Shown here: one piece after another, positions 41,380-57,082 of the stretch
Layout: each line of letters begins with the position of its first letter
How positions within the stretch are numbered: the first letter of the stretch is position 1
Assembly: GCF_014200505.1 (NCBI RefSeq)
Contig: NZ_JACHBX010000003.1
Coordinates: forward strand, 620,001 to 684,000
Length of the DNA stretch: 64,000 nucleotides
Origin: Massilia aurea
GTDB lineage: Bacteria > Pseudomonadota > Gammaproteobacteria > Burkholderiales > Burkholderiaceae_D
Reading direction: 5' to 3'
Notes under the pieces: generated by a model
Databases searched by the model: none
What the model was told of the DNA's origin: nothing
Seen by the model: the letters and a program-made list of their open reading frames with translations, nothing else
Position numbers and translations under genes: made by a program

Positions 41380-41485
41380 CCGTCGTTCCAGCGAAGGCTG
41401 GAACCCAAGTTTGCCTGCACCCTGGCGCGCACGAACGAATCGGCTGCGCGAAGGACTTGGGTTCCCGCCTGCGCGGGAACGACGG
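41380..41485. repeat. Inverted REP-like repeat pair between aceE and aceF
   Basis: The unit at 41380-41410 starts CCGTCGTTCCAGC and ends GGAACCCAAGT. The unit at 41455-41485 is an inverted copy, starting ACTTGGGTTCCCGCC and ending GGAACGACGG. Each forms a small hairpin, and together they pair as a long stem in the aceE-aceF message. Similar GTCGTTCCCGCGCAGGCGGGAAC-type repeats are common between genes in related bacteria. Confidence 0.78.
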
Positions 41486-41495
41486 TTCATGAGCA

Positions 41496-44192
<2,697 letters not shown>

Positions 44193-44287
44193 GTCATGCG
44201 TCTCCTAGTGTGGTACGCCCCATCCGATCCCTGCGCAGGCTGGCGGCGGTTGATGAAATTCGAACTATCTTTTAGCTAAACCATCAG

Positions 44288-44316
44288 ATTCTAACAGTGG
44301 ACTTCCCCATTTTCAA
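44288..44316 (-). promoter_or_regulatory. Probable promoter of the aceE operon
   Basis: On the minus strand TTGAAA (44316-44311) and TAGAAT (44293-44288) are exactly 17 bp apart. The expected leader is about 90 nt to the aceE ATG. Confidence 0.65.
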
Positions 44317-44330
44317 ACTATGATATTCGA

Positions 44331-44345
44331 TTTCATAATGTGAAA
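44331..44345. promoter_or_regulatory. Palindrome upstream of the aceE promoter
   Basis: TTTCA-TAATG-TGAAA is a perfect 5-bp dyad 14 bp upstream of the aceE -35 and in the middle of the 339-bp aceE/folD divergent region. It could be an activator site; no regulator is identified. Confidence 0.35.
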
Positions 44346-44495
44346 ACCTATGCTGCGACTGCACAATTTGTATAGGGAAATGTTGAACTTCCTGCCACCA
44401 ATCATCGTATACCGAAGCGCCTGAAACACGGCAAAAAAGGGGTATTTCGGCCATTTGGAGCGGGCGACAGCGAACGGCAAGGCGGGCGCGGGCCG

Positions 44496-44501
44496 TATAA
44501 T
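44496..44501 (+). promoter_or_regulatory. -10 element of folD
   Basis: A consensus TATAAT lies 30 bp before the folD ATG. The -35 is weak. Confidence 0.5.
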
Positions 44502-44531
44502 TCTGTTTTTGCCCAGGACGAGCCTCCCACC

Positions 44532-45392
44532 ATGCCAGCCCAACACATCGACGGAATCCTTCTCTCACAACAACTGCGCACCGACATCGCCGCGCGCACC
44601 GCCAAGCTCACCGCAGCCGGCAAGCAGCCCGGCCTGGCCGTGATCCTGGTCGGGGAAGATCCCGCCAGCCAGGTCTATGTGCGCAACAAGGTCAAGGCCT
44701 GCGGCGACGTGGGTTTCCACTCGGTGCTCGAAAAATACGACGCCGACCTGAGTGAAGCTGCCCTCCTTGATCGCATTGCAGCATTGAACACCGACCCGGC
44801 CATCCACGGCATCCTCGTGCAAATGCCGCTGCCGAAGCACATCGACCCCAACAAAGTCATCGAAGCGATTTCGACGGCCAAGGATGTCGATGGCTACTCG
44901 GTGCTGTCGGCCGGCGAACTGATGACGGGCCTGGAAGGTTTCCGCCCCTGCACCCCGTACGGCTGCATGAAGCTGATCGAAACCACGGGCGTCGACCTGC
45001 GCGGCAAACACGCTGTCGTCATTGGCCGCAGCAACACCGTCGGCAAACCAATGGCCATGCTGCTCTTGCAAGCCAATGCCACCGTGACCATATGCCATAG
45101 CGCGACCGCGGATCTGGGCTATCACACCCGCCAGGCCGATGTCGTGGTGGCCGCCGTCGGCCGCCGCAATACCCTGACCGCCGATATGGTCAAGCCGGGC
45201 GCAATCGTGATCGACGTGGGCATGAACCGCGACGACGCGGGCAAGCTGTGCGGCGACGTCGATTTTGCCGGCGTGCGTGAAGTGGCTGGCCACATCACCC
45301 CGGTGCCGGGCGGCGTGGGGCCCATGACGATCACGATGCTGCTGCAAAACACGGTGGAATCGGCGGAACGCGAACTGAAGAACCAACGCTAA
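44532..45392 (+). CDS. folD: Bifunctional methylene-THF dehydrogenase/methenyl-THF cyclohydrolase
   Basis: A 286-residue cytosolic enzyme of C1 metabolism. It interconverts 5,10-methylene-, methenyl- and 10-formyl-THF, the last of which feeds pur[23 protein letters not shown] includes the catalytic Lys region. The NADP-binding fold holds [17 protein letters not shown], and [20 protein letters not shown] is the C-terminal signature. It is divergent from aceE and followed 20 bp later by prlC. Confidence 0.97.
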   Translation: MPAQHIDGILLSQQLRTDIAARTAKLTAAGKQPGLAVILVGEDPASQVYVRNKVKACGDVGFHSVLEKYDADLSEAALLDRIAALNTDPAIHGILVQMPLPKHIDPNKVIEAISTAKDVDGYSVLSAGELMTGLEGFRPCTPYGCMKLIETTGVDLRGKHAVVIGRSNTVGKPMAMLLLQANATVTICHSATADLGYHTRQADVVVAAVGRRNTLTADMVKPGAIVIDVGMNRDDAGKLCGDVDFAGVREVAGHITPVPGGVGPMTITMLLQNTVESAERELKNQR

Positions 45393-45412
45393 CGAATCTG
45401 GAAGGACTATTG

Positions 45413-47488
<2,076 letters not shown>

Positions 47489-47506
47489 CCAATTGGATTG
47501 ACCCTG

Positions 47507-47534
47507 TCGGGAGTGCCAGCGCACTCCCGATTTT
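47507..47534 (+). terminator. Terminator of folD-prlC
   Basis: A perfect 10-bp stem, TCGGGAGTGC / GCACTCCCGA, with loop CAGC is followed by TTTT. Confidence 0.85.
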
Positions 47535-47546
47535 CCATAAGCGCCC

Positions 47547-47972
47547 ATGACCCGCATCGACTTTCATACCAATATCCCGGATAAGCTGGCCTATGCCTGC
47601 CGCCTTGCGCGCAAGGCATATGGCGCGCGCGCCAAAATCGTCGTGCTGGCCGATAGCCCCGAACAAGCCGACGCCTTGAATGCCGCCATGTGGACCGTGT
47701 CGGATACTGATTTCATTCCGCACGTGATGGCCGGCGACCCTCTGGCGGCGCAAACGCCGATCGTGATTACCGATAATGAAGACAGCGAACTGCCGCACCA
47801 CGATATGCTCGTGAACCTGACGCGCCGCAGGCCGCGTAACTTCACGCAATTTGCGCGTGTGTTTGAAATTATCTCGATCGATGAAGAAGATGCCGCCGAA
47901 GGCCGCAAACGCTATATCGCGTATAAAAAAGAATCCTATCCGCTGACCCACTTCGTCGCAGGACAATCATGA
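47547..47972 (+). CDS. holC: DNA polymerase III subunit chi
   Basis: A 141-residue HolC. In the clamp-loader complex, chi binds psi and the C-terminus of SSB. Start TRIDFHTNIPDKLAYACRLAR and internal TPIVITDNEDSELPHHDMLVNL match the betaproteobacterial form. The next gene overlaps by 4 bp (ATGA). Confidence 0.9.
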   Translation: MTRIDFHTNIPDKLAYACRLARKAYGARAKIVVLADSPEQADALNAAMWTVSDTDFIPHVMAGDPLAAQTPIVITDNEDSELPHHDMLVNLTRRRPRNFTQFARVFEIISIDEEDAAEGRKRYIAYKKESYPLTHFVAGQS

Positions 47973-48403
47973 GCCACGATCCCGCTTTCGATGCCAGTAT
48001 TCCCGTGTTGACCGAAGTATTTGCAGAACCAACCGCGCCGGGCACGCCGCTGGCGCAGCCGGCGCCGGTGGTCGAAGCCGAGGCTCTGCCGCCGCCTGCG
48101 CCCGTGGTGGCCGCGCTTGAGGATGCGCCAGAAGCGCTGGAACGGCGCGCCGTCGACCATTGGAGCGGCGAGCAATGGAGCGTGATGGAGCGCCGCGTCA
48201 CCGAGCGCATCCTGCAGCAATTGCAGGGCCGGATCGATTTCGTGCTCGAACAGCGCCTGCGCGACGGTATTGCCGACGCCGTCGACAAAGCAATGACCAG
48301 TTTCTCGGCCGATATTCGCAACAGCCTCGGCGATACGCTGAGCGATGTCGTGACGCGCGCAGTTTCGCAAGAAATTGCACACATCAGAATGCTGGAAAAA
48401 TAA
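47969..48403 (+). CDS. DUF2486-like conserved protein
   Basis: A 144-residue protein beginning with the recurring SIPVLTEV-type motif, then a Pro/Ala/Glu-rich disordered stretch to about residue 60. An amphipathic helical C-terminus follows (VTERILQQLQGRIDFVLEQR). DUF2486 proteins sit beside holC in betaproteobacteria, and the 4-bp overlap here implies coupled translation. Function unknown; a link to the replisome is only positional. Confidence 0.78.
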   Translation: MSHDPAFDASIPVLTEVFAEPTAPGTPLAQPAPVVEAEALPPPAPVVAALEDAPEALERRAVDHWSGEQWSVMERRVTERILQQLQGRIDFVLEQRLRDGIADAVDKAMTSFSADIRNSLGDTLSDVVTRAVSQEIAHIRMLEK

Positions 48404-48547
48404 ACCCGTACCACATGCCGCCCTGCCTTCCATTTGATTCGAAATTAACCCCGCGCACGATTGTCATTCCAAATTGGCGATTCAATAGTAAAATCCCTGC
48501 GCGGCTCTTCGAAACGAATCGAATCACCTAATCAAGGAAGAAACAAA

Positions 48548-48883
48548 ATGGCAAACATCAATCTGTCGGGTTATAACCTCGCCGAACTGAAAGGTCTTCA
48601 ATTCGATATCGAAAAGGAGATCAAAAACCGCCAGCAGCAAGACGTCAAGAAAGCGCGTGAGCAAATTCTCGAGATCGCCCAGAATATGGGCATCTCGGTC
48701 GAGGAACTGTTGGCCAAGGGCGGCAGTACCAAAGCCAAGAAGACGGGCGGCGGCGCGAAAGTCAATCCGCAATATCACAACCCGGCTGACAATACCCAGA
48801 CCTGGACCGGCCGTGGCCGTCAACCAAAATGGGTTGTCGACGCACTGGGCAAGGGCAAGTCGCTGGACGATCTGCGCATCTAA
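48548..48883 (+). CDS. H-NS family nucleoid protein
   Basis: A 111-residue H-NS-like protein. The N-terminal oligomerisation helix is LAELKGLQFDIEKEIKNRQQ. The C-terminal DNA-binding domain contains NPQYHNPADNTQTWTGRGRQ followed by PKWVVDAL, with the RGRQP hook that enters AT-rich minor grooves. Such proteins silence AT-rich acquired DNA, such as the island at 21-24 kb. The ATG at 48548 matches the family start MANINLS; an in-frame extension to 48461 does not. Confidence 0.93.
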   Translation: MANINLSGYNLAELKGLQFDIEKEIKNRQQQDVKKAREQILEIAQNMGISVEELLAKGGSTKAKKTGGGAKVNPQYHNPADNTQTWTGRGRQPKWVVDALGKGKSLDDLRI

Positions 48884-48910
48884 GCCTCGCAGTAATACGC
48901 AAGACCTGCA

Positions 48911-48937
48911 CGCCGCCGCGACCTTCGTCCGGCGGCG
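48911..48937 (+). terminator. Stem-loop after the H-NS gene
   Basis: A 7-bp stem, CGCCGCC / GGCGGCG, with a 13-nt loop is followed by TTCGCATTT. Weak terminator candidate. Confidence 0.4.
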
Positions 48938-49013
48938 TTCGCATTTCCACCCGCCCCATCCATTCACGTGTTTCGGCTAAGATTGCAACTTCAGCAATCA
49001 GCCGGTCGTCGTC

Positions 49014-51167
49014 GTGAAACGCACTCCCCTCATCGCAGCACTCGCCGGCGCCGCCATCCTGGCCGTCGGCACCGTCTTCTGGTTCACTGACCGGGTCGAA
49101 CCCTACAGCGGCGCCACCCCGGTACTGACCGCCCCCGTCGCCAAAACGCAGCCATTCTGGCCTGCCCGCGTGCACCTGCTGGCGGGCGACGGCCAGGACG
49201 GCGTGCTCGATGGCGCAGCGCCCGCCAGCCGCTTCAGCGATCCGTACGGCGTGGCCATCGGCCCGCGCGGCGCGATCTATGTCGCCGACGGGGGCGAAGC
49301 CAACCGCATCCGCGTCGTCCAGCCCGATGGCGCAGTTTCGACACTGGCCGGCGGCAAGGAAGGCTTTGTCGATGGCTTGGGCGCGGCCGCCGCGTTCAAC
49401 ACGCCGTCCGCCATCGCGCTCGACCACCTGGGCAACCTGTACGTGGCCGACACGGGCAACCATGCGATCCGCCGCATCGCGTCCGATGGCGCCGTGACGA
49501 CGCTGGCCGGCAACGGCAGTCCCGGCTATGTCGATGGCATCGGCCGCGCCGCCCAGTTCAACGGGCCGGTTGGCATCGCGGTGGACGACGCCGGCATCGT
49601 CTACGTGGCCGACACCTACAACGACCGCATCCGCCGCATTGCCCCGGATGGCACGGTGACCACGCTGGCCGGCACCGGCAAGCCGAACCTGTTCGACGGC
49701 CCCGGCCCGGCTGCCGCCTTCGACACCCCGAGCGCGCTGGCCGTCGACCACGATGGCAACCTGTACATCGCCGACACCGGCAACAACGCGGTGCGCCGCC
49801 TGCGCCCCGATGGCACGGTCGACACGCTCGCGCTGCCGCCCGAGGCCGAGCGCCGCCCCGCGCTGCGCCGCCCGGTGGGCCTGGCCGTCACGCGCGACGG
49901 CTACCTGTACATCGTCGCCAGTGCTGGCGGGCGCATCCTGCAGATGACGCCAATGGGCGAATTCCGCCCGCTGGAGGATACCGACCACCCGCTCGAGCCG
50001 AACGGTTTCGGCAGCGACGGCACCGTGCAGCTCAACGGCCCGCGCGGCATTGCCGTGGCGCGCGACGGCAGCCTGGTGGTGGCCGACGCCAACGCCCATC
50101 GCCTGCACCGTCTGGCGCCGCCGCGCGCAGGCGAAGCCGCGCCCGTGCTGGCGCGCCCGCCGCTGCAACGGCGCACGGCACCGATGCCCTGGCCCCTTGG
50201 CCCGCAAGACACCGTCCATGAAGTCGTGGGCGTGATGGGCGAAGTGCGCGGCACGTATGGCGGCGACAGCCGCGACCATTTCCACGCGGGCCTGGATGTA
50301 CGCGGTGACGTCGGCGCAACCGTTCTGGCAATCCTGCCGGCCAAGGTGACCGATCCGTATGCCAACTGGGGTTTCAATAACCTCGGCGAAGGCATGAGCG
50401 TGGGACCGCTGTCCTATATCCACATGCGCGTGGGACGCGATCCGCAAGGCCGCGCGCTCGATCCGCGCTTCCAGATACAGCGCGAAGACACCGCCAATGG
50501 CAAACCCGGCAAGGCCGTACGCGTGCGGGTGCCGCGCGGCACGCGCTTTGCCGTCGGCGACAAGCTGGGCACGCTCAATGCGCTGTCGCACGTGCACCTC
50601 GATTACTACCAGGGCGGCTCGCTCGTCAATGCGCTCACGCTGCCGTTCATCGGCTTCGTCGACACGGTGACGCCGACGATTTCGCGCATCGCGCTGTACG
50701 ACACTGCCAGCAAGCGCATCACGGCGAACAAGGGCCAGCCCCTGCGCCTCGACCGTATGCTGGGCGAGCTCCAGATCGTCGTGAATGCCTATGACCAGGT
50801 GGATGGCAACCTGGCGCGGCGCAAGCTGGGCCTGTACAAGCTGGGCTACCAGGTGCTGCGCGCCGACGGCACGCCGCTGCCCGGCTTCGAGCAGCCCGTC
50901 ATCACGCAGGTCTACGACCGCCTGCCGCGCAACCCTGACGCCGTGAAAGCGGTCTATGCACCGACCAGTGGCATCACGGTCTACGGCAGCGCATCGACCC
51001 AGTTCGACTATGCGCTGAACAACCGCCTGCGCGATGGCAGGATCGAGACGGGCAGCTGGCGCATCGCCGACCTGGCGCCGGGCGAGTACCTGCTGCGCAT
51101 CCACGCCGCTGACTATGCGGGCCAGGTGGCGCAGAACGGCCGCGACTTGGCGTTCGTGATCGAGTAG
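49014..51167 (+). CDS. NHL-repeat beta-propeller fused to M23-type peptidase domain
   Basis: A 717-residue envelope protein. An N-terminal membrane anchor or signal (about 7-25) precedes at least five NHL repeats (about 50-370; for example NLYVADTGNHAIRRIASDGA and IVYVADTYNDRIRRIAPDGT). An M23-like domain (about 400-570) keeps the metal ligands: HxxxD in H424-AGL-D428 and HxH at H526-V-H528. A beta-sandwich-like C-terminal part (about 570-717) follows. Predicted to be a periplasmic or surface peptidase or peptide-bond hydrolase guided by the propeller. Starts at GTG. The combination is unusual; substrate unknown. Confidence 0.82.
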   Translation: MKRTPLIAALAGAAILAVGTVFWFTDRVEPYSGATPVLTAPVAKTQPFWPARVHLLAGDGQDGVLDGAAPASRFSDPYGVAIGPRGAIYVADGGEANRIRVVQPDGAVSTLAGGKEGFVDGLGAAAAFNTPSAIALDHLGNLYVADTGNHAIRRIASDGAVTTLAGNGSPGYVDGIGRAAQFNGPVGIAVDDAGIVYVADTYNDRIRRIAPDGTVTTLAGTGKPNLFDGPGPAAAFDTPSALAVDHDGNLYIADTGNNAVRRLRPDGTVDTLALPPEAERRPALRRPVGLAVTRDGYLYIVASAGGRILQMTPMGEFRPLEDTDHPLEPNGFGSDGTVQLNGPRGIAVARDGSLVVADANAHRLHRLAPPRAGEAAPVLARPPLQRRTAPMPWPLGPQDTVHEVVGVMGEVRGTYGGDSRDHFHAGLDVRGDVGATVLAILPAKVTDPYANWGFNNLGEGMSVGPLSYIHMRVGRDPQGRALDPRFQIQREDTANGKPGKAVRVRVPRGTRFAVGDKLGTLNALSHVHLDYYQGGSLVNALTLPFIGFVDTVTPTISRIALYDTASKRITANKGQPLRLDRMLGELQIVVNAYDQVDGNLARRKLGLYKLGYQVLRADGTPLPGFEQPVITQVYDRLPRNPDAVKAVYAPTSGITVYGSASTQFDYALNNRLRDGRIETGSWRIADLAPGEYLLRIHAADYAGQVAQNGRDLAFVIE

Positions 51168-51192
51168 GCGCAGATATGCACGCCACATAATA

Positions 51193-51231
51193 TAGACCTT
51201 GATGTCTACTTTAAATAGACATCAAGGTCTA
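51193..51231. promoter_or_regulatory. Nested 16-bp palindrome with two TAGAC-N6-GTCTA dyads
   Basis: TAGACCTTGATGTCTA (51193-51208) and its perfect inverse TAGACATCAAGGTCTA (51216-51231) flank CTTTAAA. Each arm is itself a TAGAC-N6-GTCTA dyad. It lies between the NHL-M23 gene and the SIMPL gene, 54 bp before the latter's start. It may be a tandem operator or an RNA stem; there is no T-tract. Confidence 0.6.
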
Positions 51232-51252
51232 GATTTCGTACCCTTGTCTTGC

Positions 51253-51274
51253 CCGGGAATGTTCCCGCTATAAC
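51253..51274 (+). promoter_or_regulatory. Palindrome abutting a -10-like element before the SIMPL gene
   Basis: CGGGAATGTTCCCG (arms CGGGAA/TTCCCG) is followed at once by CTATAAC; TATAAC could be a -10. A -35 at proper spacing is not clear. Confidence 0.35.
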
Positions 51275-51284
51275 AAGGATCATC

Positions 51285-51986
51285 ATGCTCAAGATGTTTG
51301 CCGCCGCATTGGTCAGCGCTGCCCTGCTGCAGGCCGCGCCCGCCGACGCCGCCGACCTGCCCGCCTACCCCTTCATCCACGTGACGGCCGCTGCCGACCT
51401 GCACGTGATGCCGGACACGGGCGAGATCGATTTCGACATCGTCAGCACCGATGCCGACCTGGAGGCGGCATGGAAGCTGGTCCACGAGCGCCTGACAGCG
51501 AGCCGCGCGCTGCTGGCCGCACAGGGTGTCAAGGTCGAGGACGTCTCGGTGCAGGACGTGCTGCGCCGCCCGCTCAAGGAGGGCGAGCGGGTCACAGCAA
51601 TCGAAACCCGCGCCTCTGTGCACGCGACGGTGCGCGACCTGAACGCGTGGACGGCGCTGATCCAGAGCCTGTTGGGCCTGCCCAATGTCGAATCGCTGGC
51701 CGTGGCGTTCAGCCGCAGCGACGCCGACAAGATCGAGGCGGAGCTCGTCAGCCAGGCGCTGGGCGCAGCGCGCGTGAAGGCGCAGAACATCGCCCTCGGC
51801 CTTGGCGCCAAACTGGGGCCGGCGGGTGGCGTGGCGCTGGCGCCACTGAAGAACCTGTCCAACGCGATGGGACTGGCCAGCGATGCGCCGCGCTACCCGT
51901 CGGTGTCGTCGCCACGCGATCCGCAGCTGGTGGGCGTACAGAAATTCGTGCAGGGCGTGGACGTGATTTACCGGATCGGCAAGTAA
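51285..51986 (+). CDS. SIMPL (DUF541) domain periplasmic protein
   Basis: A 233-residue exported protein. The signal peptide (1-22) ends ...APADAAD. The SIMPL/DUF541 fold follows: strand FIHVTAAADLHVMPDTGEID, central ERVTAIETRASVHATVRDLN, and the Ala-rich helix ALGAARVKAQNIALGLGAKL. Such periplasmic or outer-membrane proteins oligomerise and are linked to oxidative-stress protection in some bacteria. AAGGA precedes the ATG at 51285; the longer in-frame start at 51249 lies in the palindrome/promoter region. Confidence 0.85.
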   Translation: MLKMFAAALVSAALLQAAPADAADLPAYPFIHVTAAADLHVMPDTGEIDFDIVSTDADLEAAWKLVHERLTASRALLAAQGVKVEDVSVQDVLRRPLKEGERVTAIETRASVHATVRDLNAWTALIQSLLGLPNVESLAVAFSRSDADKIEAELVSQALGAARVKAQNIALGLGAKLGPAGGVALAPLKNLSNAMGLASDAPRYPSVSSPRDPQLVGVQKFVQGVDVIYRIGK

Positions 51987-52106
51987 GCTGGCCTGCCCTG
52001 CCGTGCACATTGCCGTGCGCAATGTCACGCGCCTGTCATGGAGACATGTACGGACGAGTGCTCAGGCGTATGATGGATCCATCCACTGTCCACGAGAGGC
52101 ACCAGC

Positions 52107-53162
52107 ATGAGCAAGCACCACAAAACGAAGCACCTGACGCCCGAGATCGCGGCGGTCGCGACGCCCGATCTGACGGACGCAATCACGATCACCGAGGCGA
52201 CCGAGGCAGCCGACGAACCGCAAACGGACCAGCCGCTGCCAGCAGAGCCGGCACCCGACGTCAAAGAAGCGCCAATCGGTGCCGTCAAGGCCGAACCGGT
52301 CCACCTGCGCGGGCGCATGACGCTCGAAGACGCGTTCCAGGCTATCGGCTTGAACTGCGTCGCGCAGATCGAAGCAAACGTGCCGGGCGTGCTGAAACAG
52401 CATGTCGAGAGCCTGCACCAGATGCGCGTGGGCCTGCGCCGCCTGCGCGCCCTGCTCGCGATGTTCGAAGAACTGGCGCCGCCGCCGGTGCCGCTGCATG
52501 CAAGCATCGAGTGGCTGTCCGGCGAACTCGGTCCCGCGCGCGACTGGAACGTGCTGGCCGATTCCACCATCAAGCGCGTGCCGGGCATCGATGCGCACGC
52601 GCTGCGCCAGGCCGCCCACGACCGCGCCACCGGCCACCACGCGCAGATCCTGCACGTGCTGCGCGATGCGCGCTACACCGAATTGATGGCGCAACTGACC
52701 GACTGGCTGGGCGAACGCCGCTGGCAGCCCGAAGGCGGCCTGCCGAAAGATTCGCCGCTGCTGGAGCGCGCCGCGAAAAGCGCCCTGCCCCTGCTGCGCA
52801 CGGCCGAGAAGCGCCTGGCCAAGCGCATCGACGGACTGGACGAAGCCGATGCACCGGGCCGTCACCGTGTGCGCATCGCGGCCAAGAAGGCGCGCTATGC
52901 GGCGGAATTCTTCCGCGACCTGCTGCCGGCGCAGCGCGTCAAGCGCTACCTGGGGCATCTCGAAAAGCTGCAGGATCGCCTGGGCGCGCTGAACGACCTG
53001 GCCGTGGCCGACCAGCTGCTCGAAGAACTCAAGGGTGGCAGCAGCCAGGTCGCCAAGCAGGCGGCTTATGTGCGCGGCTATATCGCGGCGACCGGGCAAG
53101 CCGATGTGCAGGGGCTGTCGAAAGTGCTGGCCGATGTCGCCAAGCGCCGCATCACGCGCTGA
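52107..53162 (+). CDS. CHAD domain protein
   Basis: A 351-residue protein. Residues 1-70 are Pro/Glu/Ala-rich and probably disordered. Residues about 75-345 form a CHAD domain with conserved basic helices: LHQMRVGLRRLRALLAMFEE and RHRVRIAAKKARYAAEFFRD. CHAD domains bind polyphosphate through these Arg/Lys/His faces and locate to polyP granules. No CYTH partner domain is fused or adjacent. GAGG lies upstream of the ATG. Confidence 0.9.
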   Translation: MSKHHKTKHLTPEIAAVATPDLTDAITITEATEAADEPQTDQPLPAEPAPDVKEAPIGAVKAEPVHLRGRMTLEDAFQAIGLNCVAQIEANVPGVLKQHVESLHQMRVGLRRLRALLAMFEELAPPPVPLHASIEWLSGELGPARDWNVLADSTIKRVPGIDAHALRQAAHDRATGHHAQILHVLRDARYTELMAQLTDWLGERRWQPEGGLPKDSPLLERAAKSALPLLRTAEKRLAKRIDGLDEADAPGRHRVRIAAKKARYAAEFFRDLLPAQRVKRYLGHLEKLQDRLGALNDLAVADQLLEELKGGSSQVAKQAAYVRGYIAATGQADVQGLSKVLADVAKRRITR

Positions 53163-53421
53163 TCCGCCCAGGCCACGCTGACAGCATGGCCAGCCGATGC
53201 CCCGCCAGTGTGCGGGGCATCGTCACATTTGCACCATGCGCGTACCGCCATTTCGCAGCGCCGCACTGCCTCGGTGCACACCGCGCCGCGCCGTTGTTCG
53301 TCACTGGTTTATCGCTTGCCGATCACTTTGCGCCGCCTGTGATTTGCTGTAACGTCGCCCTGTAACGGGCCTTGCGCCCCATTTGCGGCGTTGTGACCAT
53401 CACCATCTTGCGGAGACTTCC

Positions 53422-54558
53422 ATGCAGTTTTGCACCAGGCTTATCCCGTTCGCCGTCGCCATCGCCTTCGCCGGCGGCGCCAGCGCCCAGCAGGTCGTCA
53501 AAATCGGGCACGTGGGCCCGGTGTCGGGACCCAATTCGCACCTCGGCAAGGACAACGAGAACGCGGCGCGCATGGCGATCGATGAACTCAACGCAAAAGG
53601 CTTCACCATCAACGGCCAGAAGGTCACGCTGCAACTGCTGGCCGAAGACGACGCGAGCGACCCGAAACAGGGTACGGCCGTGGCCCAGAAGCTGGTTGAT
53701 GCCAAGGTCAATGGCATCGTCGGTCACCTGAACTCGGGCACCAGCGTGCCGGCCTCGCGCATCTATCACAACGCCGGCCTGGTGCAGGTCTCGCCGGCCA
53801 CCACCGCAACCCAGTTCACCAAGCAAAAGTTCCCCGGCGTGTTTCGCGTCGTGGCCAACGACGCCAAGCTTGGCGGCACGCTGGGCAAGTACGCGGTCGA
53901 GACGCTCAAGGTCAAGAACATTGCCATCATCGACGACCGCACCACCTACGGTCAGGGCGTGGCTGCCGAATTTGCGAAAGCGGCCCGGGGTCCCGGCGTG
54001 CGCATCGTCGACAAGCAGTTCACCAGCGCCACCGCGACCGATTTCACCGCTATCCTCACGGCGATTCGCGCCAAGAAGCCCGACCTGATTTTCTTTGGTG
54101 GCATGGATGCGGTGGCCGGCCCGATGCTCAAGCAGATGAAGGCGCTTGGCATCACGGCCCGCTTCATGGGCGGCGACGGCATGTGCACCGAGGCGCTGGG
54201 TCGCCTGGCAGGTGATGCAGTAGGCGATGGCAAGGTGGTGTGCGCCGAAGCCGGTGGCGTGAAAGGCGCGCAAGAGCAGAAGATGGCCGATTTCCGCGCA
54301 CGCTTCAAGCAGAAGACGGGCCAGGAAGTGCAGCTGTATGCGCCGTATGTGTACGACTCGGTGATGGTGATGGCGACCGCCATGCAGAACGCGAAATCAG
54401 CGGAGCCGGCGAAGTACCTGCCGGAGCTGAAGAAGATCAAGTACGAGGGCGTGACCGGCACGATCCAGTTCGATCCGTCGGGGGACATCCTGAATGGCGC
54501 GCTGACGCTGTACACCTACCAGGGCGGCAAGCGTACGCGGATGGATGTGATCCGCTGA
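53422..54558 (+). CDS. Branched-chain amino acid ABC transporter substrate-binding protein (LivJ/K-like)
   Basis: A 378-residue periplasmic binding protein. The signal peptide (1-22) ends ...GGASAQQ. The type I periplasmic fold shows VVKIGHVGPVSGPNSHLGKD, then VGHLNSGTSVPASRIYHNAG and YGQGVAAEFAKAAR. It would capture Leu/Ile/Val or a related ligand. No permease or ATPase genes are adjacent, so it stands alone here. GGAG lies 7 bp before the ATG at 53422. A perfect 9-bp GC stem-loop (54566-54587) separates it from convergent katG. Confidence 0.92.
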   Translation: MQFCTRLIPFAVAIAFAGGASAQQVVKIGHVGPVSGPNSHLGKDNENAARMAIDELNAKGFTINGQKVTLQLLAEDDASDPKQGTAVAQKLVDAKVNGIVGHLNSGTSVPASRIYHNAGLVQVSPATTATQFTKQKFPGVFRVVANDAKLGGTLGKYAVETLKVKNIAIIDDRTTYGQGVAAEFAKAARGPGVRIVDKQFTSATATDFTAILTAIRAKKPDLIFFGGMDAVAGPMLKQMKALGITARFMGGDGMCTEALGRLAGDAVGDGKVVCAEAGGVKGAQEQKMADFRARFKQKTGQEVQLYAPYVYDSVMVMATAMQNAKSAEPAKYLPELKKIKYEGVTGTIQFDPSGDILNGALTLYTYQGGKRTRMDVIR

Positions 54559-54565
54559 ACGACAA

Positions 54566-54587
54566 CCCGGCGCCCGCAGGCGCCGGG
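54566..54587. terminator. Stem-loop between converging genes
   Basis: A perfect 9-bp stem, CCCGGCGCC / GGCGCCGGG, with loop CGCA lies between the convergent binding-protein gene and katG. There is no T-tract. Confidence 0.5.
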
Positions 54588-54605
54588 TAGGACGTCAGTC
54601 CAGCA

Positions 54606-56905
<2,300 letters not shown>

Positions 56906-57063
56906 GAAAAACTTCGTGTACTCGTGGATTGGCAATGTTGATGGGTGCGATAGCGGGCGTCGCACCGACGGGTGCAGCGCGCACCTTTGACCCGCTCCAA
57001 TTTTCCAATCGGCAACATTGCATCGACAACCGCTTGGTGGCGCGCTATCGTTCTCTCTTTCCA

Positions 57064-57081
57064 ATAAGAAAGAAATCTTAT
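57064..57081. promoter_or_regulatory. Inverted repeat over the BLUF gene ribosome-binding region
   Basis: ATAAGA-AAGAAA-TCTTAT is a perfect 6-bp dyad ending one base before the BLUF ATG. It could hide the ribosome-binding site in the RNA or bind a repressor. Confidence 0.4.
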
Positions 57082-57082
57082 C

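Noticed and set aside
44284-44568. 94-codon ORF in the aceE-folD gap
   Set aside because: Covers the promoter region and folD start, and has no Shine-Dalgarno or family features.
48762-51188. 808-codon minus-strand ORF opposite the NHL-M23 gene
   Set aside because: Low-complexity antisense reading; the plus-strand protein has clear domains and a start.
51641-51655. GAACGCGTGGACGG match to the hairpin repeat at 4183
   Set aside because: Lies inside the SIMPL coding frame without the partner arm; chance similarity.
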